From Trema orientale (taxonomy: Eukaryota > Streptophyta > Magnoliopsida > Rosales > Cannabaceae): a DNA stretch of 64,000 bases. A program made the translations under genes and the position numbers. The stretch spans positions 43,532-107,531 of the forward strand of contig JXTC01000095.1 of NCBI GenBank assembly GCA_002914845.1, given 5' to 3'. Below, piece after piece: positions 36,111 through 47,914 of this stretch. The first letter of the stretch is position 1. The number at the start of each line of letters is the position of its first letter. The notes under the pieces are model-generated. The model ran no database searches and was not told where the DNA came from. It worked only from the letters and a program-made list of their open reading frames with translations.

Positions 36111-38865
36111 CTACTTTGAGATGAAAACCAACTCACCCACAGCTCTTGCCAGTCCTCGAAAATCAGTTGGTTCACTGGAGATTTTCGCGTCGATCTTACA
36201 CTTAATCTCGCCATCTCTTTCCCCTGCTTCTGCTGTCGCTGTACACTCTGGGAAACGAAAGCAACTAATGAGATGATCATTTGTCAGTCCAGCCACTTGC
36301 ATGAATGTATAGACGACAGTAGGCCCGACACTTCGGAATCCTCTTCTCACCAGGTCCTTGCTTATGACCTCTGCTTTGGGTGTCTTGACTGGAACCTGGC
36401 GAGGATAACGGAATTGGCTAACTATTGGCTTGTGATTTACAAAGCTCCATATGTATTTCTCGAAGGACCCGAACTCTTCAATTACCTGCATCATAACAGA
36501 AGAAAAACCAATTTACAGCAGATTCATAATGCAAATAGTAATTTTGGGCTCTCTTCGTTTGGTATTTTAGGATAAACGCTATATTTGGTTACACAAACCT
36601 TCGTTTGCTAAGATTTAAGAAATAATATTTGATTGATTTTCTAGTGGCACGCGTTTTTGATATGCACCCAACCAGGCAGATAGGAGAAAAAGGTGTTTTA
36701 TTATTGTATTTGATCGAATAGAAAAGGAAATACAGAGTTATCGCTAGGCTATTCAAGAGGCCAGCTTCTCTCCCTGGAGACCAGCTCCCTATTCTACTCA
36801 AAACCTCCTTGACCCTCCCCTCTCTTCTTCCCTCTTTAACTAAACTCCCTTCCACAATACTCCACTCCCTCCCCATAACAGATTCCTCTAACCAACTCCT
36901 AACTTCTAGCTAAAACTAACCTGCAGCCATTCTTTTCAAATAAGATACCCCCTTCCCCGCCTAAACGTTTTTCTTGGCCCTCCTCACATATGTGAACCAT
37001 ATAGGGGGTTTATCAGTTTTATTCTATAATAGAATAATAGTATTAAACAATTCAAATACACTTGTATGTATGTATATATAATATTGGTCTACCTTGCACA
37101 TTTGACGTGCATTCTCTATCATGGCTCGCAGTTTTAGTTCTGATAGTAAAGAGCTGGCAAGACTCCCTGGAGAAGTAATCTTTTTCTCATTCAATTTCGA
37201 AACGGCAACTGGGTCAAAGTCCAAAAACACTTCCCTGGGTAGAGATATGTTTTACATATTAGTACAAGACTTTTGAATATCCTTGTAAGCATCTGACGCA
37301 TAACTCACTTTCAGATTATCAAGAGCAGAACAGTGCGAGTGTCAGTCGAGATCATGGACATCCATTTGGATGGGGTAGGACAAACGTCCAAATCAGTCAA
37401 ACACAACTGACGCATCATCTGACCATAGCAGCCGCAAGCAGTAGAAGAATATGAAATTCCATTAGTTTGGAAGCAAGAAACGTACCTAAATATATGCCTT
37501 TTGTTAAGAATGGCAGGCCATGTAAGTTCAGCTAAAGCACCTGACAAGCTGAGCAATTCAAACAGTTTCCTGAATTTTTTTAAGAACAACCAGAAGCTGA
37601 GTAAGTTACCGAAGAGTTCAAACTCTAGAATCATAAAACCAGATCCTTTGAGCATTGTTGCAAAATTACGTACTTGTCATCATGGACCGGTACTCCCCAT
37701 TCATCGTCATGAAAAGCGATATAACATTGATCTATTTCAACAAATTGCAAGCAGTCAGAAACTTGAAGTTCATGAAGAAGATTAAATGTTAAAAGTTTCT
37801 AACATTTCGGGGGGGAAAAAAAATGTTACTTCAGTTCAGATTGTACACTTCAATACCATCTCCAATTTCAGATAAGATAATTGAAATTTATAAAACCACA
37901 TTGTATACTTCAAATTCACATCCATTTTGCACATTAAAATTCCAGGTCAATGCCTCAAGAAACTTTTCCTTTTTTTACTTCTTTTTTCAGTATTATTAAA
38001 TGAAACACTGAGCAATAATCCAAACATTGGTAGATTCCTATGGTTAAGATCTTCATTCCGTATATCCTTTAGAAGGTCCCATGTCATGAAAGAACAGCCA
38101 ATAAGGTATTAGTGTTCCATTATGATAAAAATTTAATAAACCATTAAGACATAAATGATCTTATAATTTGAGAAGACAGTACCAAATAAAAAGTTCCTAT
38201 ATTCCTACATTATATATGATCCAAAGGCAGACCCCTTAACAAACAATCAATCTAAATCCAATAAAACCACCAGAATGAATATAATTGGTCTATTTTAGAT
38301 TTTCCAAACTAAATATTTTCAATTCATGTCCTCCAATTTCTCATAAGCCAAACACTTGAAATAAACACAAACAAACACGAACTTTACCGGTGTTGGGCGT
38401 AATCCAAGCGCACCGTTTCTTGAAATCCAAGCAATCCTCAGAATCCGCAGTCCCCATCTTACTCACTGGAGCCCTATCGCTCTCAGCCTTCTCCGCCTTT
38501 AGAACACCGCACTGCTTCCTCCTCAGAGGCGCAACGCCCCGCCTCGCCGCCCTCCCGCTGTGCGGCGACAACGACGAGTCCGAAGACGAAGCCTCGGACG
38601 AAAACGACGCATTCATCAGCGAATGCCGGTGGTGGTGCTGCTGCTGCCGCCTCAGAATCGACGGAACCTTCGCGCATTGCGGCGAGGGCGAATTGGCCAA
38701 CGCTTTCTTCTTCTCCGGTTCTTGCGGCGGGTTTTCGGGTTTCTTCGATGCCGGTTTACGACCGGCATCGGTCGGCCTCGCCTTGTTCCCGGCGGGCCCG
38801 AGAACCGGTCGATCCTCGGCCGAATCGGCGATATTCGTGGATCGGAGTCTCGGTGGGCCCGACAT
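36111..38865 (-). CDS. DNA-3-methyladenine glycosylase I (TAG family)
   Basis: Base-excision repair enzyme that removes 3-methyladenine from alkylated DNA. Five exons on the minus strand join in phase: 38865-38388, 37731-37674, 37569-37486, 37234-37093, 36485-36111, giving 378 residues. Residues 1-150 are a low-complexity tail rich in Ser, Pro, His and Arg, likely disordered; targeting is not clear. The TAG domain starts at RCAWITPNT (151-159). Zinc ligands of E. coli TAG have counterparts: C152, H167 (FHDDEWGVPVHDD), H325 and C329 (NDHLISC). Other marks are WSFVNHKP (267-274) and RGFRSVGPTVVYTFMQ. Where E. coli has the base-contacting Glu38 (LEGQQAGLSW), this protein has LSGALAELTW, as I recall in plant homologues generally. 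It converges with the WRKY gene and diverges from PnsB1. Confidence 0.9.
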
Positions 38866-39097
38866 TGTGGGAAATCTCTAGTTTACCCTCAAAAACGGGG
38901 TTGAATTTCGCCGATTAGCCAGCTGGAGTGGCGATCAGAGCAGGAATTGGGACGATTTTGGTACCGATTTGGTTGGTTGGTTGTTAGGGTTTTTGGGAGT
39001 GAGCTAAAGCAGAGACGTTGGAGAAGAGGTTGAAGCTTTGGGCATTGTGAGTGAGTTTTGGTTAGTGAAGATAAGACCAGGTGGAGCTGGAGCGTCC

Positions 39098-39129
<32 letters not shown>

Positions 39130-39998
39130 AGTGTGAGAAAGTTAAAGAGTGGGAAAATTTGGAGGAAAAATGTATGTTTGATCAAGAAAGAAAGAGATTA
39201 TCGAAGGGTGGAGAGAGGAAGACAAAGGAAATGAACCACTTAGAGAGCTCCACGCGGACGCTCTTACGTCAGAGAGGGGGGGTGGGTGGTTGAAAAAAAA
39301 CAAAAGACGAAATGTATGATAATCCGAACAACTGAACTAGTAGATGACTGGGTTTAGTACAACTGTACAAGTATTCTCCAATCTCCAGCAAAGAAAGAAA
39401 AGGACAAAAATAATAAATATTTTTTTGGGAAGACATGAATCATGATAACACGTTTGCTCATCTCAACGACGAGTCGTTTTCTTTTGTCTTTCAGGAAGCA
39501 GTGATACGACATGTTGTTGTTCTTCTATACACAAAAAACGACAATCGTTTAGTTTCCAAAGCTACATACTGTAAAGTTTGCTGGGTGGCGGTCGTTTACT
39601 TCTCAACGCTTAAATAAGAACTTCTTTTCAATTGTCTTCCAGCCAAAAAAAGAAAAAATAAACAACAACTTATTAATTCCCTCATAGAATTTCCGTCGTT
39701 TGTACTTTAAAAAATTGCTCTTGTTTGATGTCGTATTTTTTTCTTAAAAAAAAAAAAAAAAGCAAGCAAAAAATAAAAAAGGAAGAAGAAGAAGAAGCAT
39801 TTAGGAGAAAATAAGAAATAATTTTGTTTTTTTTTTAAATAATTATAATGAAGAAATCATAAAATAATTTTTTAATAATTTAGTTGTCTTGATGACATCA
39901 ATACTATCGTTTTTTTTTAATATTATTTGGGGAAGACATAACAAAACAGATAAATATATTATTATTCCAGAACATATTGATTTCCTATCTAGTATCAC
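38866..39998. other. Upstream region of the glycosylase gene
   Basis: 5' flank of the minus-strand glycosylase gene. It is GC-moderate and purine-rich up to about 39300, then AT-rich with poly(A) runs (39747-39761) and a GAA-type run (39781-39797). No clear TATA box was found near the gene start. No other gene is seen; short frames such as 39435-39617 show no motif. Confidence 0.6.
39101..39137 (+). repeat. (GGGTGA)n hexamer, G-quadruplex type, 5' of the glycosylase gene
   Basis: Five GGG runs each separated by the three bases TGA, then a degenerate unit. On the plus strand this fits the G3-N3 pattern of an intramolecular G-quadruplex. It lies about 240-270 bases upstream of the glycosylase start codon, in its promoter or leader, on the strand that would be the template for that gene. 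Confidence 0.75.
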
Positions 39999-40724
39999 TA
40001 GGGGTGGCAATTCGTGTTGTCGTGTCATATTCGTGTCGTGTCGAGGCATATATCTAACGAGCAATTATCAAACCCAAACCCGACACGTTTATTATTCGTG
40101 TCATGATTTGTAAACCCACACCCGACACGCTAAATAAACAGGTTAACCTGTGAGCGACACATTTAACACGTTATTTAAATAGGTCGTATTCAGATCGTGT
40201 CCAACGTAACACGATCTGCTAACATGTATACTGTTAACCCGTTAATTGAACTCAATTTAATATGTTAATGTTAAATATGTTGTATTTGGTTCAACTTGAC
40301 ATAACGTATTAACCTATTAATTTTAACATGTTAACTTATTTCACATTTTCAATATAACTTGATATAATCTATTAACTTATTTTATATTTCCAATATAACC
40401 AAGCAAGCATAATCAAATAAATATAACACACAATCCAAAGTTTAAAACCAAAATAAAACTTTCAAGTTTTAGTACATAAAATATAAAAGGGAAGTTTTAA
40501 GTCTTGGTACACACAGGATAATACAATGTCTCAAAAAATTTAATCGTGTTAAACGAGTCAATTTCGGGTTTAACAGGTTAACCTGCTAATGACCTATTAT
40601 TTAATCGTGTTTAATCGGGTTTAACCTGTTTTGACCTGTACCTGTTTAAGACAAACCCAAACCCGCTAACTTCGTGTCGTTTTCGAGTCGTGTTATCGTG
40701 TCGTGACCTAAATTGCCACCCCTA
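39999..40724. mobile_element. Non-autonomous hAT-type element (8-bp target repeat)
   Basis: A 726-bp element with perfect 14-bp inverted ends, TAGGGGTGGCAATT at the left and its complement AATTGCCACCCCTA at the right. It is flanked by the perfect 8-bp repeat AGTATCAC (39991-39998, 40725-40732). An 8-bp target repeat and TAGGG-type ends fit the hAT superfamily. The subterminal regions hold repeated GTGTCGTG and GACACG words on both sides, likely transposase-binding sites. No transposase frame. It lies 266 bp upstream of the PnsB1 start codon. Confidence 0.9.
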
Positions 40725-40883
40725 AGTATCACCCATTCTATCATCCAAAACCGTGTAGCTTGCTGCAACAAGTAATTAGAATTTAGACATTTTATATACA
40801 ATTTAATTGTTAAAAAAATAAAAAATAAAAAACTATAAAAAAAAAACCACCCAAAAAAAAGGGGGGCCAATCCAAGGACCCCA

Positions 40884-40893
40884 CTTATCCAAT
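40884..40893 (+). promoter_or_regulatory. I-box and CCAAT motif upstream of PnsB1
   Basis: CTTATCC (40884-40890), the complement of the light-response I-box GGATAAG, overlaps CCAAT (40889-40893) about 100 bases before the start codon. I-boxes are common in promoters of light-regulated photosynthesis genes. That this one works is inferred from motif and gene only. No convincing TATA box was seen. Confidence 0.4.
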
Positions 40894-40990
40894 CAGCCTC
40901 CACACACTCAAAATCTTCAACGTCTATTTCCTCCAACCAACTTACTTCCAACAAAGTGAAGAAAGAAAGAAAGAACACCACAACTCATTC

Positions 40991-43283
40991 ATGGCGGCAA
41001 CTTCTCTGCTCCCCAAATGGCTCTCCCCATTCCTCAGAAACCCACCTTCATTTCCCCATACCCATTTCGTCAAACTCTCATTCCTGAACCCTCTCGACTC
41101 GCCTCGTCGTCCCAAGAGACCAAACCTCCAGACCCTCCATGCCAGAAACAACCAGGACCACTGGCTAGACATTTTCGACGATGGTGAGGACCCTGACATG
41201 GAATACGGCTCCTTATTCTCCGATGGGAAGCAAGAAGAGGACCCGAGACCGCCCGATAACCCCGACAGTCCATACGGGTTCCTCAAATTCCCAATGGGGT
41301 TCAATGTGGAGATTGCTCCTCTGGCTCTCAAAGTCAGAGGAGATGTAAGGAGGTGCTGTTGCATTGTCTCGGGTGGTGTTTATGAGAATTTGCTGTTTTT
41401 TCCGGTAATTCAGTTGCTTAAGGATCGGTACCCGGGTGTTCAAATCGACGTCGTTTCGTCCGATAGAGGGAAGCAAGCTTATGAGCTGAATAAAAATGTG
41501 AGGTGGGCTAATGTCTATGACCCTGATGATCATTTTCCTGAACCAGCTGAGTATACTGATATGGTTGGAGTTCTCAAGGTTAGTGATGAATATGTCTTTG
41601 CTTAAACCATTTTTAACACCCAAAAAGACTAAAGACTTGTTGTTGATTGAATCATCTAAAATTATGGTTTGTAGAATAGGTACTACGATATGGTGTTATC
41701 AACTAAGCTAGCAGGGCTTGGCCATGGAGCCTTCATGTTTATGACAACAGCTCGAGACAGAGTTAGCTACATCTACCCGAATGTTAATGCCGCCGGCGCT
41801 GGAATTTTTCTCTCTCAAACGTTTAAACCAGATACTACGAATCTCTCTGATGGAGGATACAATATGTGAGTTATATCAGTGAACAGATTTTAGCCTCTTA
41901 AAGGTGAATCATAGCAATAAAATGCGTGGAAGTGAAAAAAAAAAAAAAAAAAAGAGTGGATGATTTTGATTTGTTTAAATGTTAGCCGATCCAAAAATAT
42001 AAAAAGAAAAACAAAAAACAAAAAGAAAGAATAATGCTATACGTCTTAACAGATTATCAAGAAAAAATAATAGAACTACACCATTCAAAGCCACATCATT
42101 CAAGTTATTAATCTAGATAGAATTGTTGTTATGGTTTTAGGATTTTCTACGAAAATAAAAATATGTAAAAAAGAAAAGAAACTCATATTGGTGTGTTTTA
42201 ATCTAGGTATCATCTGATGGCTGATTGGTTGGGGAGGCCATTTCGCAATGTGCCACGTCATCCAGTTCCGCCACTTAAAGTGTCGATTTCCAGGAAGCTG
42301 AAGGAGGCTGTAGAGGAGAAATATAAGAAAGCAGGTGCAGAGAGAGGGAAATATGTCGTGATTCATGGGATAAAATCAGATTCAAAGGCCTCAATGCAGT
42401 CAAAGGGTGATACTGATAGCTTACTACCTATTCAAGTGTGGGCTGAAATAACGAGTGGTTTAAGGTGTGTAGTCTGATCTTATTCAATCCATTTTAACTG
42501 GATTAAATCATAGTCGTCTCAACTAGTTCGAAATTTGATTGTTTAACTTATGGACTTGATTGAAGTTAGCCGTCATAGCTGGCTTAGACCTCCATCCTTC
42601 CTTGGATGAAAGATGATGAGTTTTTATCTACCACGAAAGTTGAATTGTTTCTTATCATTCAAACAGGGAGATTAGGCCAGTTTTCGTCATTCCACATGAG
42701 AAAGAAAGAGAAGATGTAGAGTACGTTGTTGGATTTGATGCGAGCATTGTGTTCACCACAACCCCAGGACAGGTTTGTACATAAATGTTTCATTTACTTC
42801 CTAATAACCATAACTGTCCCACCAGTACATAAGAAAAGACTTCGCTCTGTACAATGTTTACATCTGAAGTTTCATCCAAGAATAAATTGATTCTCACTTC
42901 ATACTCACTTTTTTATGTCTGTTTTTAGTTGGCTGCTCTTGTCAATGATTCGGCTGGGGTAATAGCCACGAACACCGCAGCTATACAACTAGCAAATGCA
43001 AGGGGAAAACCAAGGTGAAACAAGATTGGAAACCTTAATTGATTTTTTTGTATGTAGAGGCAGAATGCTTTTTTCATGACAACTAAATTGAACTTTTTCT
43101 GCCCTTTTCTTTGGCAGTATCGCGCTGTTTAGTTCGGAGGAGAAAGGAAACTTGTTTATTCCCAATGCAGAGGAGAAGAATTGTGTTATTGTTTCATCTA
43201 AGACAGGAAAACTAATAGATATTGATGTTGAAGCTGTAAAGAAAGCCCTCCCTGCATTTGATCTGTCTCTAGCTCTAGCGTGA
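40991..43283 (+). CDS. PNSB1: Photosynthetic NDH subcomplex B subunit 1, chloroplastic
   Basis: Subunit of subcomplex B of the chloroplast NAD(P)H dehydrogenase-like complex, which drives cyclic electron flow around photosystem I at the thylakoid. Six exons join in phase: 40991-41578, 41675-41865, 42207-42464, 42667-42772, 42929-43014, 43118-43283, giving 464 residues, close to the 461 I recall for Arabidopsis NDF1/NDH48. The first 50 residues are rich in Ser, Pro, Leu and Arg with few acidic residues, like a plastid transit peptide. The mature part has a glycosyltransferase/heptosyltransferase-like fold region (CCIVSGGVYENLLFFPVIQL, residues about 118-137), AGLGHGAFMFMT and FTTTPGQ. Such folds in this subunit are thought structural, not catalytic. 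The start was chosen for the transit peptide. A heptosyltransferase-like protein of other role is a less likely alternative. Confidence 0.85.
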
Positions 43284-43332
43284 GAGAGAATGATGACCAA
43301 TATTTATCCTAAACTTTTTGTTTTTCTTTTTT

Positions 43333-43686
43333 GGATAATTGCAAAAAAATACCCTCATCTTTGGATGTTCTGTAATTTAAACCCTGAAGTTTGGATTCCG
43401 CAAAATAATACCCTGAGATTACGAATTTGTGAAAATTAATATCCTGTGTTGATTTTTATCTGATAAAATACAATAATATCCTCAAAATTAAGATGAATAA
43501 TATAGATTAATCTAGTTTTAATGGAGGATATTATTGTTTTTTCGTTCCTAAAATTGGTCAAAAAATCTGTCCAGGATATTAATTTTCAGAAATTCTTAAT
43601 CTCAGGGTATTATTTTGCAGAGTCCAAACTTCAGGATTTAAATTGCAGATCACCTAAACTTTAGGGTATTTTTTTTGCAGTTATCC
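43333..43686. mobile_element. Foldback MITE just downstream of PnsB1
   Basis: A 354-bp element with imperfect inverted arms over most of its length: GGATAATTGCAAAAAAATACC at the left against GGATAACTGCAAAAAAAATACC in reverse at the right, with inner blocks CCCTGAAGTTTGGA and TAATACCCTGAGATTA repeated inverted. The flanks are T-rich (CTTTTTT on both sides), so the target repeat is not certain. It begins 50 bases after the PnsB1 stop codon, so it probably lies in or at the end of the 3' untranslated region. Confidence 0.75.
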
Positions 43687-44157
43687 CTTTTTTCTTTTCC
43701 TGCTAGTCATGTTTTACTACTTTAGTTTGTATACAAGAACAGAAATCTATGATACTCATCCAACAATAAACAGAACAGAGCAAATAAATGTTGCTGTAAT
43801 ACTTTCATTTTGGCAATGCTTCATTGCTTGTACTCGCCAAGCCAATTTTCCACCTTCTTGACTCGTCTTCTGATAAAAGGTCTCAAAAGCAAGTAAAAAA
43901 GCACGAATCTAAGCATGTTTATGGCACCCCATTCGTGAAAAAGATAAAGGACAACAGAAACGCCAATTATGCCATCTAAACTGACTAAATCTCTAATAAA
44001 TATAACTTCCCAAAAAAAAAAAAAGTCAACAACATAAATGATCTAAACACACCTAAATCTAGTATTGTTATCTGAATAAGAATTTTTCATCCCTTCATAC
44101 AACATACTAGAAAAAATGTGACATGCCTGTCTTACCCCATGATTGCTCGATTTGCAA

Positions 44158-45750
44158 TTAAGAGATTAGCTTGGCACGAGTGGTAGGATCTTCCTTTGAT
44201 TCAACGTGTATCATAAACACATATCCCAGTGTCCACAAGAGAATGTATTGAAACGGTACCCAAGATAAGCAGGCGAATAAACTCATAATGCTTCCTACAT
44301 ACTGAGGATCTTGTATAAACCCAAATGGGAATTCTGTCACCCATGGAATGTTCTTCCCGAACCGTACTCCATAGTAAGTGCCAGATTCACCTAGCAATTG
44401 ATATACCCTGAAATTGACACCCAAAAACGGCTTAAGACATATAAATAACATGTTGTCACAGCAGCCTTTAGTCATAAGAACACGTGATATGTTTTTTCCT
44501 TCAGGAGCGATACTAGAATGGAAAATAATGAAAAAGAAAAAGATAAAATGACAAGCTTGGTCTAGAAGACCCCCTAACGTCTCCAGCCCTCCTTGGTTTT
44601 TCTATTGGTTTAAATAAATAACTGGCATTTCGACTTCGCTCCATAAGAAGTGTCCAGGCCTATCCTTTAGAATATTATTATAGAGATTTTGAACTTCCAG
44701 ACCTCTTACTAAAGCACTTCCAAGGCAGACTCCCCCCATAATTTTAAGACTTTTCTCCTCCACACTATCTTCCAAAACAATATAATAGATCTTAATTATA
44801 CAGATCCAAATTGAGATCCCTGGACCCTTTGGCTATTAAATCCCAACCACCAAAATCCTTAAGAGAGAAGATCTCATCTCAGACTATAAGCCTGGAGTTA
44901 TACATGGTTATTGGCTTTTCTCCATTCACTCTCATTGAGTTTCCCCACATGTCTAACTGAAAGGGATACCAACCCCATTTCTTGGTGTTGGAAACAAATA
45001 AATGTTGGTTGAGCAATGATGACATTAAATTAACTGATCATAGTCGCAAGCAACAAGAATCAGACAAGAACAAAACAAGTATCACCAGATTGCTGTGTAT
45101 CAAACAAAATTCAGGACAACATGAGAACTAGTGGCTTTCAATCATTTTACTTGTTGGGCACAAAGAAATTAAGGATCACACCTCAGAGCCCAGATCAGAA
45201 AAGAAAAGCCAAGAATCCCAATATTATTATTATAAAAAAATTTAAAAAACAGAGAAAAAAAAAGAAGAAGACAGAAATGAACATGACCATATTGAACAAA
45301 TAAATGAGTTTTTAATAGTTAAAACCAAGCATCGAACTTTCTTGCAAATGTGTTATTCTTCAACCAATCTGGGAGGTTATCAACTTTAAAATTCATGGCT
45401 AACTGAAAAACTTGAGCAGAGTTTATGGCCCTGAAAAGTTGGTTCTTTCAGTTACTTTCTACCGTGTTGTGAAAAAATACATATAGATATATATATGGAG
45501 CTGACCTGAAGTTGAGGAACTGGCCAAAGGCAATGAGGGGCCAAAAGTAGAGAGGGGGAGGCCATGAGAGAGTGGAGACAGAGAAGAGGGCGATGAACTG
45601 GATTAGCTTGAGGAAATGGGAGACCAAAGCCATCACTTTCGATGGGTCCCTCCCTTTCCCACATAGCTCAACCCATGTTTGTGGATAAGTCCATAGCCAG
45701 TAGTAGAATGGGAACGGTGAGATTACCCCAATAGCGGCCGCTAACCCCAT
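44158..45750 (-). CDS. PLMT: Phospholipid N-methyltransferase (PLMT)
   Basis: Membrane enzyme of the endoplasmic reticulum that adds methyl groups from S-adenosylmethionine to phosphatidyl-N-methylethanolamine (and the dimethyl form) to complete phosphatidylcholine. Two exons, 45750-45506 and 44407-44158, join in phase (R codon split) to 164 residues, the length I recall for Arabidopsis PLMT. Features: a first hydrophobic helix (residues about 2-20), a second around LIQFIALFSVSTLSWPPPLYF, the conserved VYQLLGESGTYYGVRFGK, PWVTEFPFG and DPQYVGS, and a last helix followed by a charged tail with HVESKEDP. The start at 45750 was preferred over an in-frame ATG at 45774 because MGLAAAIGV matches the family N-terminus. 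It converges with PnsB1. The 1.1-kb intron has no gene. Confidence 0.93.
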
Positions 45751-45865
45751 TTTCTCGACTGTTTTCCTCTTCACTTTCTCGGGAAAGTTTGTGATTTTTC
45801 TGGCCCAGCTCCCTTCTGCCGCTTCTTGTGGGAAAGAAAGACATTACTTAGACAAGCTTGGATGT

Positions 45866-45940
45866 AGGCCCATTGTTTGAGCAAACTTGGGCTCCTATAT
45901 CATAAGCCCGAGCTCAGGCCCAGGCCCAGGCTCAGGCCCA
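45866..45940 (-). promoter_or_regulatory. Site II (TGGGCC) motifs in the PLMT promoter
   Basis: Four copies of AGGCCCA (TGGGCCT on the gene strand) at 45866-45872, 45916-45922, 45922-45928 and 45934-45940, about 115-190 bases upstream of the PLMT start codon. Site II elements bind TCP factors and mark growth-linked housekeeping genes in plants. Position and number support a real promoter; function is inferred. Confidence 0.6.
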
Positions 45941-46475
45941 TTTTAGTTATTGCATACTACCCAGATGATTTCAGTTGTCAAATAAAATTAATATTTGGTT
46001 GTATACTTTAGATTCATTCCTCCTTTGAAACATTACTTTGAATTTGTTGATGGTATTCATTGTGTGAACTATTTTCATGAAATATTATTGTCATGGACAC
46101 TGTTATTCACATTATTTACTTTCTTTCGTATATAAACATTAACATATATCATCGTATATGTGACAGATTATTCTTTCGAGTATAGAAATCTGCATATCTC
46201 ATTATACATGTACTAGTGTAATAGAATGTGACGGCAATGAATGACGTGGTTACATGTGTAGTTATCAAACAGCAACAGTTGGTTGGTGCACAAAACAAGA
46301 GAAGGCGCAAGAAGTAGAATATACATAACACAATACACATTGTTTCTTAAAGTATCTAATGGTCCCAGAAAGGGATGCATGGATATGTTATTACTACATG
46401 GTACCCAAATTGCAAACTGTCATGATAGTGGCCTTGTTATATAGTCCTTTTGTTATCCTCTTCTATTTTCTTTTT

Positions 46476-46509
<34 letters not shown>

Positions 46510-47914
46510 GTATCTCCCTTGGTCGATAAGGAGTTCCATGGCTGATTAATAAGTATCACAATTCTCGTAGTAATGTGCCAATTTATATAACATATATATA
46601 TATATATATATATCAATGGTATTTAAGAAATAATAATAAAGAAATTGGAACTTATAAATCTATCAATATTTGGACTATGTATATTCATAGTTTTAATAAT
46701 AAATTTATCCCCATTTAGAATTACTAAAAAGACAATCTAGAATTAAATACACCTATTATGTTATATATAGCACCAGCACCTAAGTAAGGAGAAAAAAAAT
46801 ATAAACATAAGAATTTCCTTAAATAATATAAGGAATTTATTTTTTTCATTCTTCAAAATCACCTACAAAAATTAATAATTGAGCAATAATATCCAAGAAT
46901 TTAGAAAATGCAAAAGCAAGAAAAAGAAAAAGAAAAAGAAGGGATGATACAAACAGAATTGAGTTTTTTTTTTTTTAAATATAGCCGCATAAACTTTTCA
47001 TCTTTTTCTTATTACGTGCTAGGAACTACCTCTATATATTAGAATAATTTTACAAATCTATGAGAATTTGAAGATTTTATAAATTTATAGTATTTTACTT
47101 TATTTTACTATGTATTAATCATCTAATTTTAAAGAAATTTCGAATTAGGAATGGAGCATATAAAAATATATATTTGATATATATTTAGGTGCTAGATAAC
47201 TAGGATAATTGCTATTATATGAACCTTAATCTCATATATATATATATATATTGGACAGCAAGAAGGAAAAAAAGAAGTAATAAAATTCTTATATTTATCG
47301 TTTTGGGAGAGAATGAAAATGAAAAACAATTTATCAAAAGAATGAAAAGCAGGAAAAGTTTGAAAAAAAAAAAAAAATTTGATGCGATTGATGGTAATTG
47401 TTAAATAAATAAATAAATAAATTTTTTAAAAAAAATTCAAAATATACAATAAAATAGAAATCTATAAAATAAAAAAAATGTATTTTTAGAATGTAAAAAA
47501 TATACAAAAAAAAAAGCAATAAAATAAATATTTTGTAATGTACAAAGAAAATGAATATACAAAATTCATTTGTCGATACATTTAGAACTTTCCTAAAGAA
47601 ATTTGGTCTTTTCATCATTTGTTCACCCCAACAAAAAATAGTTTTTTTTTTTTTTCCTTTCCTTTGTAACACAGCCGAAGAAACAGATGGTTTTTTTAAC
47701 TTTTATTCTAAATAAATCAATGTAACACCATGAGAGCATTTCATCGTTTGAACAGGATTTTTTTTTTATAATAAAAAAAAAAGAAGAAGAAAAGAACCAG
47801 AAATTTTTCACCAAAAACACATTGCCTTCTCTTTTTTCCCCCTTCTTTTTGGTGGATAATGGCATTAGTATTGTTCTAAATACCAATGGTTGTGCATAAT
47901 AATATAATACATAT

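Noticed and set aside
38390-38904. Plus-strand open frames of 163 and 114 residues
   Set aside because: They are antisense shadows of the first exon of the glycosylase gene, which is GC-rich; the sense frame joins to the TAG domain exons.
41213-41623. Minus-strand 136-residue frame
   Set aside because: Antisense shadow of PnsB1 exon 1.
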